From: Bifidobacterium lemurum
GTDB taxonomy: Bacteria; Actinomycetota; Actinomycetes; Actinomycetales; Bifidobacteriaceae
Assembly (NCBI RefSeq): GCF_014898175.1
Contig: NZ_CP062948.1
Coordinates: 1,364,001-1,428,000 of the forward strand
Reading direction: 5' to 3'
Length of the DNA: 64,000 nucleotides
Shown: one piece after another, positions 1 to 8,332 of the stretch
Layout of the letters: the number at the start of each line of letters is the position of its first letter
Numbering within the stretch: the stretch's first letter is position 1
Notes under the pieces: generated by a model
Database searches by the model: none
The model's input: the letters and a program-made list of their open reading frames with translations, nothing else
What the model was told of the DNA's origin: nothing
Position numbers and translations under genes: made by a program

Positions 1-1
1 G

Positions 2-271
2 AGGTTCGGTCGTGTCCGCCGGTCCGTGCGCACGCGGCAGGGATGGGCCAAGGCCCTGACCGAGATCAGCGTCCACCTCACCACCGGCGAGATCACCGTC
101 ACCCCGGTCACGGTCGAGATCACCGGTGACACGGACCATCGCAGCGAACCGGGGTTGGAGGTCCGCGCCCAGGGCGCGGCCGGCGAGCTGCGGGTCGTCG
201 CGTCCCCGGACACCATCGGCCAGGCGGTCGCCCTCGCCGCACGGCACCTCGCCGCGACGGCACGTCGGTAA
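2..271 (+). CDS. unknown protein of the mobile element, 5' end outside window
   Basis: The reading frame is open to the left edge of the window, so the start is either outside or at the GTG at 26, which would give 81 residues. The visible part has a serine- and arginine-rich beginning followed by alternating hydrophobic and acidic residues (TTGEITVTPVTVEI) and an alanine-rich helical end. I recognise no family. It lies 55 bases before the ParA gene in the same direction, with an iteron-like operator between them, so it probably belongs to the stability or transfer module of the conjugative element. Function not assigned. Confidence 0.5.
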   Translation, partial: RFGRVRRSVRTRQGWAKALTEISVHLTTGEITVTPVTVEITGDTDHRSEPGLEVRAQGAAGELRVVASPDTIGQAVALAARHLAATARR

Positions 272-273
272 AC

Positions 274-304
274 ACCGAACCACCGAAATACCGAAGTCGG
301 TAAA
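274..304. promoter_or_regulatory. iteron-like operator before parA
   Basis: ACCGAA-type units occur as direct repeats and end in an inverted half (ACCGAAATACCGAA, then TCGGTAAAA). The same arrangement recurs at 1152-1191, 2609-2643 and 8218-8244. Ribbon-helix-helix proteins typically bind such short direct and inverted repeats, and one is encoded just downstream at 938. The binding protein is inferred. Confidence 0.6.
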
Positions 305-326
305 ACCATCGTAAGGAGCAACCATC

Positions 327-941
327 ATGAGGATCATCACCATAGCCAACGCCAAGGGAGGCGTCGCCAAGACCACGTCCGCCCTGTATCTCGCCCACGC
401 CCACGCATTGCGCCGTCCCGACATGCCTGTCGTGGTCCTGGACGCCGATCCCCAGTCGTCGGCGAGCGAATGGGCACTGATGGCGTCGGAGGCTGGCGAA
501 ATCTGGGAGGCGGTGACAGTCGAGCCGGCCAACCTCTCGACGCTGCGCAGGCTGCGCGACCGCCTCTCCGACCGGCCGGGTCTGGCCATCGTGGATGCCC
601 CGCCCCAAGGCAAGCTGCTGGAGGAAGCGCTGCGCGTGGCAGACTTTGTCATCGTACCGACATCTGACTCTCCGCTCGATTTGCAGCAGGCATGGGCGAC
701 CATGGCCTCCATTCCCGCTTCGATCCCGGCTGCCGTGCTGGTCGTCAGGGCCGAGGCCAGCACCACGGCCTGCGCGGACACCCTCGCCGCGTTAGACGCA
801 GCCGGCACTCCCCGCTTCGACACCATCGTGCGCAAACGCCAGGAGATCAAAAAGAGCATGGGACACCGCCCCACCAGACTCCACGAATACACGGACGTGC
901 TCGCCGAGCTCCTGGACGCCATGGAAGGAGACGAACGATGA
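327..941 (+). CDS. parA: ParA-family partition ATPase
   Basis: A 204-residue Walker-type ATPase of the small ParA/Soj class. The deviant Walker A motif KGGVAKTT is at residues 11-18, followed by the DADPQSSASEW strand (about 39-49) and the second acidic motif at AIVDAPP (about 87-93). These proteins form ATP-dependent dimers on the nucleoid and move plasmids or integrative elements to daughter cells. There is no N-terminal DNA-binding domain, which is typical of type Ib systems paired with a ribbon-helix-helix partner. The ATG follows TAAGGAG and the stop overlaps the next gene by four bases. In an integrated element it probably stabilises the excised circle. Confidence 0.9.
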   Translation: MRIITIANAKGGVAKTTSALYLAHAHALRRPDMPVVVLDADPQSSASEWALMASEAGEIWEAVTVEPANLSTLRRLRDRLSDRPGLAIVDAPPQGKLLEEALRVADFVIVPTSDSPLDLQQAWATMASIPASIPAAVLVVRAEASTTACADTLAALDAAGTPRFDTIVRKRQEIKKSMGHRPTRLHEYTDVLAELLDAMEGDER

Positions 942-1150
942 AAAACCTGACGCCGCACGCCTACCAGCCGCGTGCTCAGCGCAAGATCACCGCGGATGTG
1001 ATGCGCGCCGACGCGGGCGACGACGAATGGGTCAAGACCTCGGTCAGCATGCGGCGCGGCATGAAGCGCCGGCTCAAGGTCTGGGCCGCCGACCGCAACG
1101 AACGACTCCAGGACGTGATCGATGCCGCCCTCGAAGCCTACTTGCAATGA
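938..1150 (+). CDS. small ribbon-helix-helix-like ParA partner
   Basis: A 70-residue basic protein whose ATG overlaps the parA stop (ATGA), so the two are translationally coupled. The central stretch VKTSVSMRRGMKRRLKVWAA, followed by two short helices ending DVIDAALEAYL, has the beta-strand plus two-helix pattern of ribbon-helix-helix DNA-binding proteins such as ParG. In type Ib partition systems this partner binds centromere iterons and represses its own operon. The ACCGAA iterons before and after this operon are the obvious candidate sites. Family call by pattern and position only. Confidence 0.75.
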   Translation: MKNLTPHAYQPRAQRKITADVMRADAGDDEWVKTSVSMRRGMKRRLKVWAADRNERLQDVIDAALEAYLQ

Positions 1151-1151
1151 A

Positions 1152-1191
1152 ACCGAAATACCGAATCGCCGAAATACCGAAATCGGTAAAA
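1152..1191. promoter_or_regulatory. iteron-like operator, longest copy
   Basis: Two direct runs of ACCGAAATACCGAA-type units are followed by the inverted half ATCGGTAAA. It lies directly behind the ribbon-helix-helix gene stop and ends about 15 bases before the next start codon. It is the most extended of the four related sites and could be either the centromere or the operator of the downstream genes. Confidence 0.6.
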
Positions 1192-1205
1192 GAAAGGAAT
1201 GCCGG

Positions 1206-1475
1206 ATGTCGTTCAATGTGATGTTTTCCCTTTTCGTCGTCGCGGCGGCGTGCTTCATCGAAGCGGTATTCAGCAAACTGGTGAACGAGTTCGGACGGCG
1301 TCGGATTGGACGCCACGGTTATCCCCGTCTGCGCGTCAGGGGCGAGTTCGAGGACGACGGCCTGAAGGACGACCTAGACGATCTCATGTTTGTCCTGGGC
1401 TGTGTGAACCTACTGGCGGGCTTGGCGATCGGCTTGGTCTCGGGCGATCTGTGGATCCTCGCGGGAGCGCTATGA
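1206..1475 (+). CDS. small two-span membrane protein
   Basis: Encodes 89 residues. The start at 1206 is preceded by AAAGGAATG and lies just behind the iteron operator. A hydrophobic helix occupies residues 4-24 (MFSLFVVAAACFIEAVF). A charged middle (about 30-60, rich in Arg then Asp) separates it from a second helix at about 63-85. I recognise no family. Position between partition genes and the coiled-coil membrane protein suggests an accessory role in stability or transfer. Confidence 0.65.
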   Translation: MSFNVMFSLFVVAAACFIEAVFSKLVNEFGRRRIGRHGYPRLRVRGEFEDDGLKDDLDDLMFVLGCVNLLAGLAIGLVSGDLWILAGAL

Positions 1476-1555
1476 CGTTTGTCCGGAGGGAGTTTCTGAT
1501 GGCTGTTCATGTGCCGGATATCGTGCAGCTCGCGTGGAGTGAAGGGCTGGAATAA
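1472..1555 (+). CDS. possible 27-residue peptide
   Basis: A short frame begins with an ATG overlapping the preceding stop (ATGA) and ends 27 bases before the next gene's start. It has no recognisable feature beyond that coupling. It may be real or may simply bridge the two genes. Confidence 0.25.
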   Translation: MTFVRREFLMAVHVPDIVQLAWSEGLE

Positions 1556-1582
1556 AATCAACACAATAAGAAAGGAAGAACA

Positions 1583-2560
1583 ATGACCAACGAGAAGAAC
1601 ATGGAGCCCGAGGAGACTCCGAGCGTGGTCGAGGATGTGGCCGCCGGTTTCGTGGCCCATGGCCTAGCCGACGGCGCGAAAGCCGGAACGGCGGAGACGG
1701 GAAGCGCGCCCGATCCCAAGCGTCCGAAGTGGCTGATTCTCGCGATCGCCGCCGCTTGCGTCGTCGTCGTTGCGGCGGCGGGAATCGGTGGATGGGCCGC
1801 GTGGCATCACGCCCAGCTCTCCGAGGCGAAAAGCGTCTGCGCCGAAGCGTCCGACACCGTGCGAGTCGCGATGAACAAGTACAACGCCCTGCTCAATGGT
1901 GACGCGGCGGATGCCGTCGAGACATCCGAGGATGCCGTGGCGGATGCGGCGGTGTTGTCGGACCTGGCCGACGCGATCGACGCCGAGGCCCCCGAGTACG
2001 CGGGCTGCACCGCCACGGACAAGATCGGATTGGACGAGGCCACGGCGAGCCTGGCCGACGCGTCCGGATGGTACGAGTCGCACACGAAGAGCCTCCAGAC
2101 GGCGGTGGACGCGGTCAATGCGAGCGTGTTGGACAAGACCGTCTCCGACGCCCGGACGCTGTTGGACTCCACGGACGGCAAAGTGACGGACAACGCCACC
2201 CGCGAGGCCTTGAAGACCGCTATCGGGGAGCGGGACGCGGACGCGATCGCCAAGGCCGTGAAAGGCGTGAACGACTCCATCAAGGCGAAGGAGGAGGCCG
2301 ACCGCAAGGCCCAGGAGGAGGCCGAGGCGGCAGCCGCCCAGGCACAGGCCGAGGCCGAGGCCGCCGCGCAGGCCCAGCAGCAGGCGCAGCAGTACTACCA
2401 GCAGTCCTACACGCCCTCCTACAGCTACACGCCCACCTACTCGGGTGGTGGATCGTCCGGTTCCAGCTCAGGAGGGTCGAGCGGCGGTCCGGTCAGCGGC
2501 GGACACGGATGCACCACCGACTGCGGCACTCTTCCTGATTACGGCGTGATTATTCACTAA
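1583..2560 (+). CDS. membrane-anchored coiled-coil protein, paralogue A
   Basis: A 325-residue protein with a short cytoplasmic part (1-47), one membrane helix at about 50-73, and a long extracytoplasmic helical region. Within that lies a stretch of about 115 residues (about 135-250) rich in Ala, Asp and Lys, resembling FIVAR-type helical modules. It continues into an E/A/Q coiled coil (KAKEEADRKAQEEAEAAAAQ) and a Tyr/Ser/Gly-rich tail with two cysteines (CTTDC). Start AAAGGAAGAACAATG. The protein at 14357-15586 shares the helical and coiled-coil half almost residue for residue. The role is unknown; it may span the wall as part of the transfer machinery. Confidence 0.8.
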   Translation: MTNEKNMEPEETPSVVEDVAAGFVAHGLADGAKAGTAETGSAPDPKRPKWLILAIAAACVVVVAAAGIGGWAAWHHAQLSEAKSVCAEASDTVRVAMNKYNALLNGDAADAVETSEDAVADAAVLSDLADAIDAEAPEYAGCTATDKIGLDEATASLADASGWYESHTKSLQTAVDAVNASVLDKTVSDARTLLDSTDGKVTDNATREALKTAIGERDADAIAKAVKGVNDSIKAKEEADRKAQEEAEAAAAQAQAEAEAAAQAQQQAQQYYQQSYTPSYSYTPTYSGGGSSGSSSGGSSGGPVSGGHGCTTDCGTLPDYGVIIH

Positions 2561-2574
2561 GCAGCTGCGCTCAT

Positions 2575-2599
2575 AGCCCCGCCTTGTGCGGGGCTTTTT
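2575..2599 (+). terminator. intrinsic terminator
   Basis: AGCCCCGC and GCGGGGCT pair around a short CTTGT-type loop and are followed by TTTTTC. It closes the transcription unit of parA through the coiled-coil gene. Confidence 0.85.
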
Positions 2600-2608
2600 C
2601 TATGCGCG

Positions 2609-2643
2609 TTTCGGTATTTCGGTATTCCGGTAAATACCGATTT
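2609..2643. promoter_or_regulatory. iteron-like operator before adhesin gene
   Basis: Inverted orientation of the same units as at 274: TTTCGGTATTTCGGTATT, then CCGGTAAATACCGATT. It lies about 110 bases upstream of the adhesin start, next to the 45-bp element at 2654. Confidence 0.6.
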
Positions 2644-2653
2644 AGGAAAATGT

Positions 2654-2699
2654 GTTTTTCCCCGCTTGGGTTTTGCGAAATGGGGTGATAGTGGGGTGG
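2654..2699 (+). promoter_or_regulatory. conserved 45-bp element, copy 1
   Basis: The pattern is TTTTTCCCCGC, then TTTTGC-n-AAA, GGGG and GATAGTGG. It closely matches 8265-8310 and, reversed, 24323-24354. Each copy sits upstream of a transfer-related gene. The CCCCG/GGGG arms flank the central TTTTGC, so it may be a regulator site or promoter. Function inferred from recurrence. Confidence 0.5.
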
Positions 2700-2749
2700 C
2701 ATCCAGAGGAATGGATGTCGACCTAGGTAATTAGAGGAAGGAAAATCGA

Positions 2750-5700
2750 ATGAGTTTCGATCTTTTCGATCGTCGTTCGGGGGGTCATGGCCTCGACGGC
2801 GGATGTGTGAGGAAGGGCGGGCGTAAGGCGCTGGCGGTGCTGGCCGCGTTGGCGACGCTCGCTGCGGGAGGCCTGACCGCCCAGACCGCGTTGGCAGATG
2901 GCGGTGGCGGCAACCGTCCGGGCACTGGAGGTGGCGGAGGCGCTGCCGCGCAGTTCTGGCAGTACAAGGACGACGAGACCGGATCATGGGGTCCGGCGAC
3001 GGACGTGCAGTCGGTCGCGAAGGCCATGGCCGCCGCGGGCGTGAGCATCATCGATAGCGGCGGACAGTACAACGGCTGGGAGAAGGCGCAGGGCGCGTTG
3101 GACGACGCGCGCGCCGAATGCGAGGCGAACTTCGCGAAGAACCATCCGGGCGAGGCCGACGCCCAGTGCCGCGTCGTGGCCGTGGGTGCCGTGGCTGGCG
3201 CTGGTGGCACTGCGACGGATGTGTGGAATGGCTCCGGCATCTACGACGTGCAGACCTGGCGTGACAATTGGAACAAGTACGTCGCGCCGAACACATATCA
3301 CTACGCTGGAACTTTCGAATATAAGACTTCCTACCCGTTCGAGGAGGATGCGAGCAAATCGGTGGATTCGATCATGGAGGACAACATCTCCTCCACGGCC
3401 TCCATCGTGGTGATCGTCTTGGATAAGTACCAGCCGGCCCAGCCGAACTATGACCTGAGCATTTCGACCCAGGCGTCTGGCACGACGACGAAGGCCGGTG
3501 ACACCGGCGAAGTGTCGGACACAATCACCTTGTCGAATAACGGTAGCTCGATTGTGGAGAACGTGAGCGGCACGAGCACGCTGCATTGGCGTGGTGTGGA
3601 CGGTACGACCAAGAGCGTGACGAAGACCTGGACCTCGGCGAACAACTCGAGCACGCAGACGAAGTTCTCGTATCGCGATCTTGATGCGTCGTGGACGTCG
3701 TGGCCGTCGGGCGATTATTATTTTGACACTCACGCGGACAAGCAGGGCAAGATGGCCGCCGCCGTGGATCATTGGGGTCAGAACGATCCGGCCGAGAAGT
3801 GGAACGCTCCGACGATTCCCACGCCGGTGAAGACCCTGACGAACGCGGCCGGCGACCAGGTGACGGACGCGAACAACCAGATCGCCTCCGGAAGCCTGTA
3901 CACCGCTCATATCAAGGCGCACTCCAGCGGCTCCCAGCATTTCTGGCTCTATGACATCATCGACGTGTCCAGCCAGCAGGTCGTGATCGGCGGCACGGAC
4001 GCGGACGATGTGTCGCAGGTGAGCGTGACCGACGAGACCGGCGCGACCGTCGCCGCCGACATCAGCGTCGACGACTCCCAGTCGGGCAAGCGCATCGTCA
4101 AGGCCTATGTGAAGAACGCGGCGAGCCGCTGGTACACGCTGAACGTGCCTCAGAGTGCGAAGCCCACCGGTTCGGACTATACGATTCCGGATGATTCCAA
4201 GGCGTGCTATACGGGCGACGACCAGACCTGCCAGACCGGTGACAGCCGCGAGGTCGGCAAGGTCACGCCCAGCCCGGACAAGGTCTGGGTCCTGGACGCG
4301 GACGGCGCGCTGCATGCGGAGGATCCGAACCACACCAACGATCAGGGTTCTGATAACCGCACGTTCGTGACGGGCGACGCGATCGGCTCGGTGGTCAACG
4401 GCGAGATCCCCGCCCACCTCCTCAACCCGCTGACGTCCTACAGCATCACGGATGATTGGAGCGCCAGCGCCGATTGGATCGACTGGGACCATCAGGACCA
4501 GGTGCGCGTCTACGTCGACGGCAAGGATCGCACCGACCAGTTCGACATCACGGTGGATACCAAGGCCCACACCACGACTGCCAAGGCCAAGGCCACGTTC
4601 CTGCTGGGCACGGCGTTGAAGACCTCGGCCAGCAAGGTCAAGCTCTACCTCGGCGGCTACGTCAAGTCCGCGCCGAACGCGGACTATGCGGCCGACGAGA
4701 AGCAGCTGACCAACGCGGGCTCCGAGACGTGGAACAACGAGACCACGCCGACGAACGAGCCGCCGGTGTTCGTGCGCAACCCCAAGCCCGACAAGGCGTG
4801 GTCCGTGGACCAAGGCGTCGCCGGCCAGGTGTCCGACCCCGACTGGAGCAACAGCGTGAGCGCGGACGGCAAGACGTTCGTCCAGCAGGACACCTTCGCG
4901 GTCACGGTCAACGGCACTCTGCCGAAGAACCTCGCGAAGAACATGTCCTCCTACGAGCTGGGCGACGACTTCTCGAGCTCTGTGAAGTACATCGACTTGG
5001 ACCAGGCGAGCGTGAAGGTCACGATCGACGGCCAGGACTCCACCAGCCTGTTCGACGTGCATCGCGACAACAGCCGCGTGTGGGTCACCGCCAAGGCCGA
5101 CCTGCTGGCCGACACCTATAACAAGGCCGCCGACCGCGAGGTTCGTCTGACCATCTCGGGCGCGTTCCGCGCCGACGTGGTCGAGCCGGGCCAGACCGTC
5201 ACCGTGCCCAACTCTGGTTGGGAGAAGTGGAACGACCAGACCGTGCCCTCGAACACACCCGAGGTCAAGGAATGGAGCCCGAACCCGGACAAGTCGTGGA
5301 TCCGCTACAGCGGCGGCCAGTGGCACGCCGTGATCGACCCGGACGAGACCAACAAGACCGGCGCGGACACCCTCAAATTCCTTGATGGTGACCAGGTCGG
5401 GTCCGTGGTCAACGGCGTCCTGGCGGCGAACCTCGCCAAGGTCGAGAAGATCGAGCTGGCCGACGACTACGCGGACGCCGACTACATCTTCGACGCCACG
5501 GGCGACGTCTCCCGGATCCGCGTCTACGAGGCCACGGCCTCCACCGACACGGGGTCCAGCGTGGCCGACATCATCAACACCGGCACCGACGTGACCGATA
5601 GGTTCACGATCCGTGTGGACGGCACCAGGATCACCGCCACCGCGAACGCGGACTACATGGCCGAACAGGTCGAACTCGCCCAGCCGAAGCAGATCACCCT

Positions 5701-8101
5701 CTTCGTACCCGGCGTGGTCAACTTCGCGGACGGCGCTGGCGCGAGCCAGGTCCTCGAGGACCACGGCAAGCAGGCCGGCGACGAGCTGACCTTCTGCGAC
5801 GACGCCGACGGCGTCAAGCTGACGAACTCCGGCTCCCAGACCGTGAACAACGAGACCGTCGGGACGAACGAGCCGCACATTTGCGGTTACATCCCGCCGG
5901 TGAAGAAGAAGGTCGTCGCGGAGAAGAGCCAGGGCGGCAAGCAGGAGGACATCGACGGCAAGGTCGTCTATCCGGGCGAACGCGTGGAGTACCAGCTCGA
6001 CTTGCAGCCCAAGCTGCCGTCCGATCTGAGCACCGAGGTCGAAAGCGTGAGCTTCCATGACCAGATGAGCGAATACGGCACCCCGAGCAAGCAGACCCTG
6101 GAGATGTGGGACCTGAACACGGGCGACGTGATCGACGCCGACCGCTACCAGATCGAATGGGACGACGAGGCTCACAGCTTCACGCTCACGGTCACGGACC
6201 AGGAGCTGATCGGACAATGGCGCAAGGCCGGCAACCCGCGTCTTCGCCTCAAGTTCGAGTTCGTCGTCTCCGAGGACGCCCCTGCCGACAAGACCATCGA
6301 CAACCGGTGGGAGCTGACGGTCAACAACAGCGTCACCCCGTCCAACAAGGTCACCAACCTGCCCCCGGACTTCGATCCCAGCAAGGACGACACCCAGTCC
6401 GACGAGCAGGGCGACCCGAGCGTGTCGATCGACGGCAAGACCATGCTGCTGACCAACGCGGGCAACTACGTCGTCACCCTGGATCTCACCCAAAAGGACA
6501 CCGCCTACAAGGTGTGGAAGGCCGGCATCGTCGACGACTACGACCAAGAGTACGTCACTGTCAACGAGCAGGACATCGAGGTGCTCTCCGCTTCGGGCGA
6601 GGACGTCACCGACAAGTTCAACGTCGCGATCATCGACGGCGTGGCCTACGTCTTCGCGCGCACGGTGGACACCCCGATTCCGGCCACGGGCGAGACCGTT
6701 CCGGGCGATCCCCAGCCGACCGATCTGAAGGCCTACGCCGAATCGGACTCCTACGACCCGCTTGCGGACCCGTCCATCGACCAGACGCTCTTGGGCCAGA
6801 CCTACCAGGTCGTGCTGCCTTTCGTGGTCAGCAAGGTCGATGACGGCTACACCGTGGTCAACGAGGCCACCCAGGTCCTCAACGACCAGCGCAAGACCAC
6901 CAACCAGGTGAGCAACCCCTTGAGGCCGATCAACCCGTCCAAGGACGTGGTCGTGTCGGTGGACGGCGACTCAGTTGATGGACACTCGATCTGGCTCGAC
7001 CGCCTCTTCCTCTACCGTCTCGATTCGAGCGTCCTGCCCGTGGACCGCGCCTATCCCGAGGTCACGGACTGGAGCATCACCGATCCGTTCGACGTCGAGC
7101 ATGACGAGTACCAGGGCGCATGGGCGGCCTATCTCGCCCGTGACCTGTACAAGGACGGCGAGGTGATCGCCAAGGCGGGCGAGAAGGTTGCCGGCACCGG
7201 CTTCGACTCCACGAAGTTCGGCGGCGACCTGTTCGAGGCCGTCTGGGACGAGGAGACCGGCACGTTCACCGTCAGCGCGACCGACCTCTACAAGTCGCTC
7301 GTGAGCGCCGACACCGAGCACGAGGCCGCATGGTACGCCTTCCCGCTCATGCGCCGTATCGCGCTCGGCACCGACATCGAGAACGATTTCGTCGAGACAA
7401 TCAACGGGGTCGAGCGTCCGTCGAACGTCGTGCGCACCAACACGCCCGACACCGCGCCGAGCATCCACATCGAGAAGTTCGACGAGGAATCCGGCTGGCC
7501 CGACGGCGACCGCGACGACACCAAGGACGCACTCGAACTCGGATCGAAGGACGAGGAGAAGACGATCGTGTTCCGCATCACGAACACGTCGGCCGTCGAT
7601 CCGGACACGGGCGACGGAGCATGGTACCTCGCCAAGGACCTCGACCTGACCGACGAGACCGTCGCGGGCGACGGCGAGGTCGTCGACCTCGAATACCCCG
7701 ACGACTGGTCCACCCGTGTGCTCAAGCCGGGCGACTCGGTCGACGTCAAGGGCACCCTCAAGGGCGTGACCGACAAGCACACCGACCGCGCCCAAGTCAC
7801 CGGCGTCCCGCTGTTCGAGTGCCCCGCCACCACCGACCCGCTCGACCCCGACTCGGACGACGCCACGTCCGACGCCGACGCCGCTGAGACAGTCGAGATC
7901 GAGGGCCGGCTCATGTGCGCCGACACGAGCGTGACCAGCAACACGGACGATTGGAGCGCCAAGGTCAAGCCGCCTCTGGCGGACACCGGCCTCGCGATTG
8001 GCGGCGTGGTCGTCGCCGCGATCCTGATCGCCGGCGCAGGCCTCGGCCTGCTGGCCGTCCGCCGCAGGGACACCGGCAGCCAGGCGCGCCATTCGGCCTG
8101 A
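2750..8101 (+). CDS. giant wall-anchored adhesin, AgI/II or PrgB-like
   Basis: A 1783-residue surface protein. It begins with a basic, then hydrophobic signal peptide (about 24-49, ending AQTALA) and a glycine-rich linker. Three successive units of about 170 residues start near 507, 679 and 843. Each opens with a P-x-P-D-K-x-W motif and contains GSVVNG-type, DD-(Y/F/W) and V-R-V-Y motifs, closing with NNET-x-x-TNEP. Further related domains run to about residue 1560. This resembles the isopeptide-stabilised C-terminal domains of antigen I/II and conjugative aggregation proteins. The C-terminus has LADTG at about residue 1743, a membrane helix and RRR, which is a sortase signal. It probably promotes mating-pair contact. 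It lies between two operator pairs and directly before the secretion genes. Start chosen from GAGGAAGGAAAATCG. Confidence 0.85.
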   Translation: MSFDLFDRRSGGHGLDGGCVRKGGRKALAVLAALATLAAGGLTAQTALADGGGGNRPGTGGGGGAAAQFWQYKDDETGSWGPATDVQSVAKAMAAAGVSIIDSGGQYNGWEKAQGALDDARAECEANFAKNHPGEADAQCRVVAVGAVAGAGGTATDVWNGSGIYDVQTWRDNWNKYVAPNTYHYAGTFEYKTSYPFEEDASKSVDSIMEDNISSTASIVVIVLDKYQPAQPNYDLSISTQASGTTTKAGDTGEVSDTITLSNNGSSIVENVSGTSTLHWRGVDGTTKSVTKTWTSANNSSTQTKFSYRDLDASWTSWPSGDYYFDTHADKQGKMAAAVDHWGQNDPAEKWNAPTIPTPVKTLTNAAGDQVTDANNQIASGSLYTAHIKAHSSGSQHFWLYDIIDVSSQQVVIGGTDADDVSQVSVTDETGATVAADISVDDSQSGKRIVKAYVKNAASRWYTLNVPQSAKPTGSDYTIPDDSKACYTGDDQTCQTGDSREVGKVTPSPDKVWVLDADGALHAEDPNHTNDQGSDNRTFVTGDAIGSVVNGEIPAHLLNPLTSYSITDDWSASADWIDWDHQDQVRVYVDGKDRTDQFDITVDTKAHTTTAKAKATFLLGTALKTSASKVKLYLGGYVKSAPNADYAADEKQLTNAGSETWNNETTPTNEPPVFVRNPKPDKAWSVDQGVAGQVSDPDWSNSVSADGKTFVQQDTFAVTVNGTLPKNLAKNMSSYELGDDFSSSVKYIDLDQASVKVTIDGQDSTSLFDVHRDNSRVWVTAKADLLADTYNKAADREVRLTISGAFRADVVEPGQTVTVPNSGWEKWNDQTVPSNTPEVKEWSPNPDKSWIRYSGGQWHAVIDPDETNKTGADTLKFLDGDQVGSVVNGVLAANLAKVEKIELADDYADADYIFDATGDVSRIRVYEATASTDTGSSVADIINTGTDVTDRFTIRVDGTRITATANADYMAEQVELAQPKQITLFVPGVVNFADGAGASQVLEDHGKQAGDELTFCDDADGVKLTNSGSQTVNNETVGTNEPHICGYIPPVKKKVVAEKSQGGKQEDIDGKVVYPGERVEYQLDLQPKLPSDLSTEVESVSFHDQMSEYGTPSKQTLEMWDLNTGDVIDADRYQIEWDDEAHSFTLTVTDQELIGQWRKAGNPRLRLKFEFVVSEDAPADKTIDNRWELTVNNSVTPSNKVTNLPPDFDPSKDDTQSDEQGDPSVSIDGKTMLLTNAGNYVVTLDLTQKDTAYKVWKAGIVDDYDQEYVTVNEQDIEVLSASGEDVTDKFNVAIIDGVAYVFARTVDTPIPATGETVPGDPQPTDLKAYAESDSYDPLADPSIDQTLLGQTYQVVLPFVVSKVDDGYTVVNEATQVLNDQRKTTNQVSNPLRPINPSKDVVVSVDGDSVDGHSIWLDRLFLYRLDSSVLPVDRAYPEVTDWSITDPFDVEHDEYQGAWAAYLARDLYKDGEVIAKAGEKVAGTGFDSTKFGGDLFEAVWDEETGTFTVSATDLYKSLVSADTEHEAAWYAFPLMRRIALGTDIENDFVETINGVERPSNVVRTNTPDTAPSIHIEKFDEESGWPDGDRDDTKDALELGSKDEEKTIVFRITNTSAVDPDTGDGAWYLAKDLDLTDETVAGDGEVVDLEYPDDWSTRVLKPGDSVDVKGTLKGVTDKHTDRAQVTGVPLFECPATTDPLDPDSDDATSDADAAETVEIEGRLMCADTSVTSNTDDWSAKVKPPLADTGLAIGGVVVAAILIAGAGLGLLAVRRRDTGSQARHSA

Positions 8102-8112
8102 CGACACCACGA

Positions 8113-8144
8113 CCGGCCACGGGATGATTCCCGTCCGTGGCCGG
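8113..8144 (+). terminator. hairpin behind adhesin gene
   Basis: Arms CCGGCCACGG and CCGTGGCCGG give a strong GC stem just behind the stop. No U-tract follows, so termination is probable rather than certain. Confidence 0.55.
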
Positions 8145-8157
8145 CCATGACCAATGA

Positions 8158-8188
8158 ATGCGCGGATATGCCATGCATATCCGCGCAT
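8158..8188. promoter_or_regulatory. 14-bp-arm stem-loop
   Basis: Perfect arms ATGCGCGGATATGC and GCATATCCGCGCAT are separated by three bases. Placed between the terminator-like stem and the iteron operator, it may be a second terminator or a protein-binding palindrome. Confidence 0.5.
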
Positions 8189-8217
8189 TCGCATATTCGG
8201 CCTGCCGCTCAGCGGTC

Positions 8218-8244
8218 TTTCGGTATTTACCGAAATCGGTAAAG
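8218..8244. promoter_or_regulatory. iteron-like operator before secretion operon
   Basis: The core TTTACCGAAATCGGTAAA is a perfect 18-bp palindrome, preceded by TTTCGGTA. It is the cleanest version of the repeated operator and stands in front of the type IV secretion operon. Confidence 0.65.
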
Positions 8245-8264
8245 CGGTGGAGCTACAGTTTGCG

Positions 8265-8310
8265 CTTTTTCCCCGCCTCGATTTTGCAAAACGGGGCGAT
8301 AGTGGTGGTG
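8265..8310 (+). promoter_or_regulatory. conserved 45-bp element, copy 2
   Basis: TTTTTCCCCGCCTCG, then ATTTTGCAAAACGGGG and CGATAGTGGTGG. It matches 2654-2699 and the reverse complement of 24323-24354. It ends 22 bases before the Maff2 gene, with GAAAGGA between. Confidence 0.55.
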
Positions 8311-8332
8311 GTAAAAATCAGAAAGGATTGTC

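Noticed and set aside
2984..6547. Open frame of 1187 codons on the minus strand opposite the adhesin gene
   Set aside because: Composition (Val, Arg, Gly, His-rich) is what the complement of a GC-rich gene gives; no start with a ribosome site, no domain, and the plus strand has a clear signal peptide and sortase signal.
8113..8188. Riboswitch before the secretion operon
   Set aside because: The two stems are simple hairpins without conserved junction sequence of any riboswitch class that I know.
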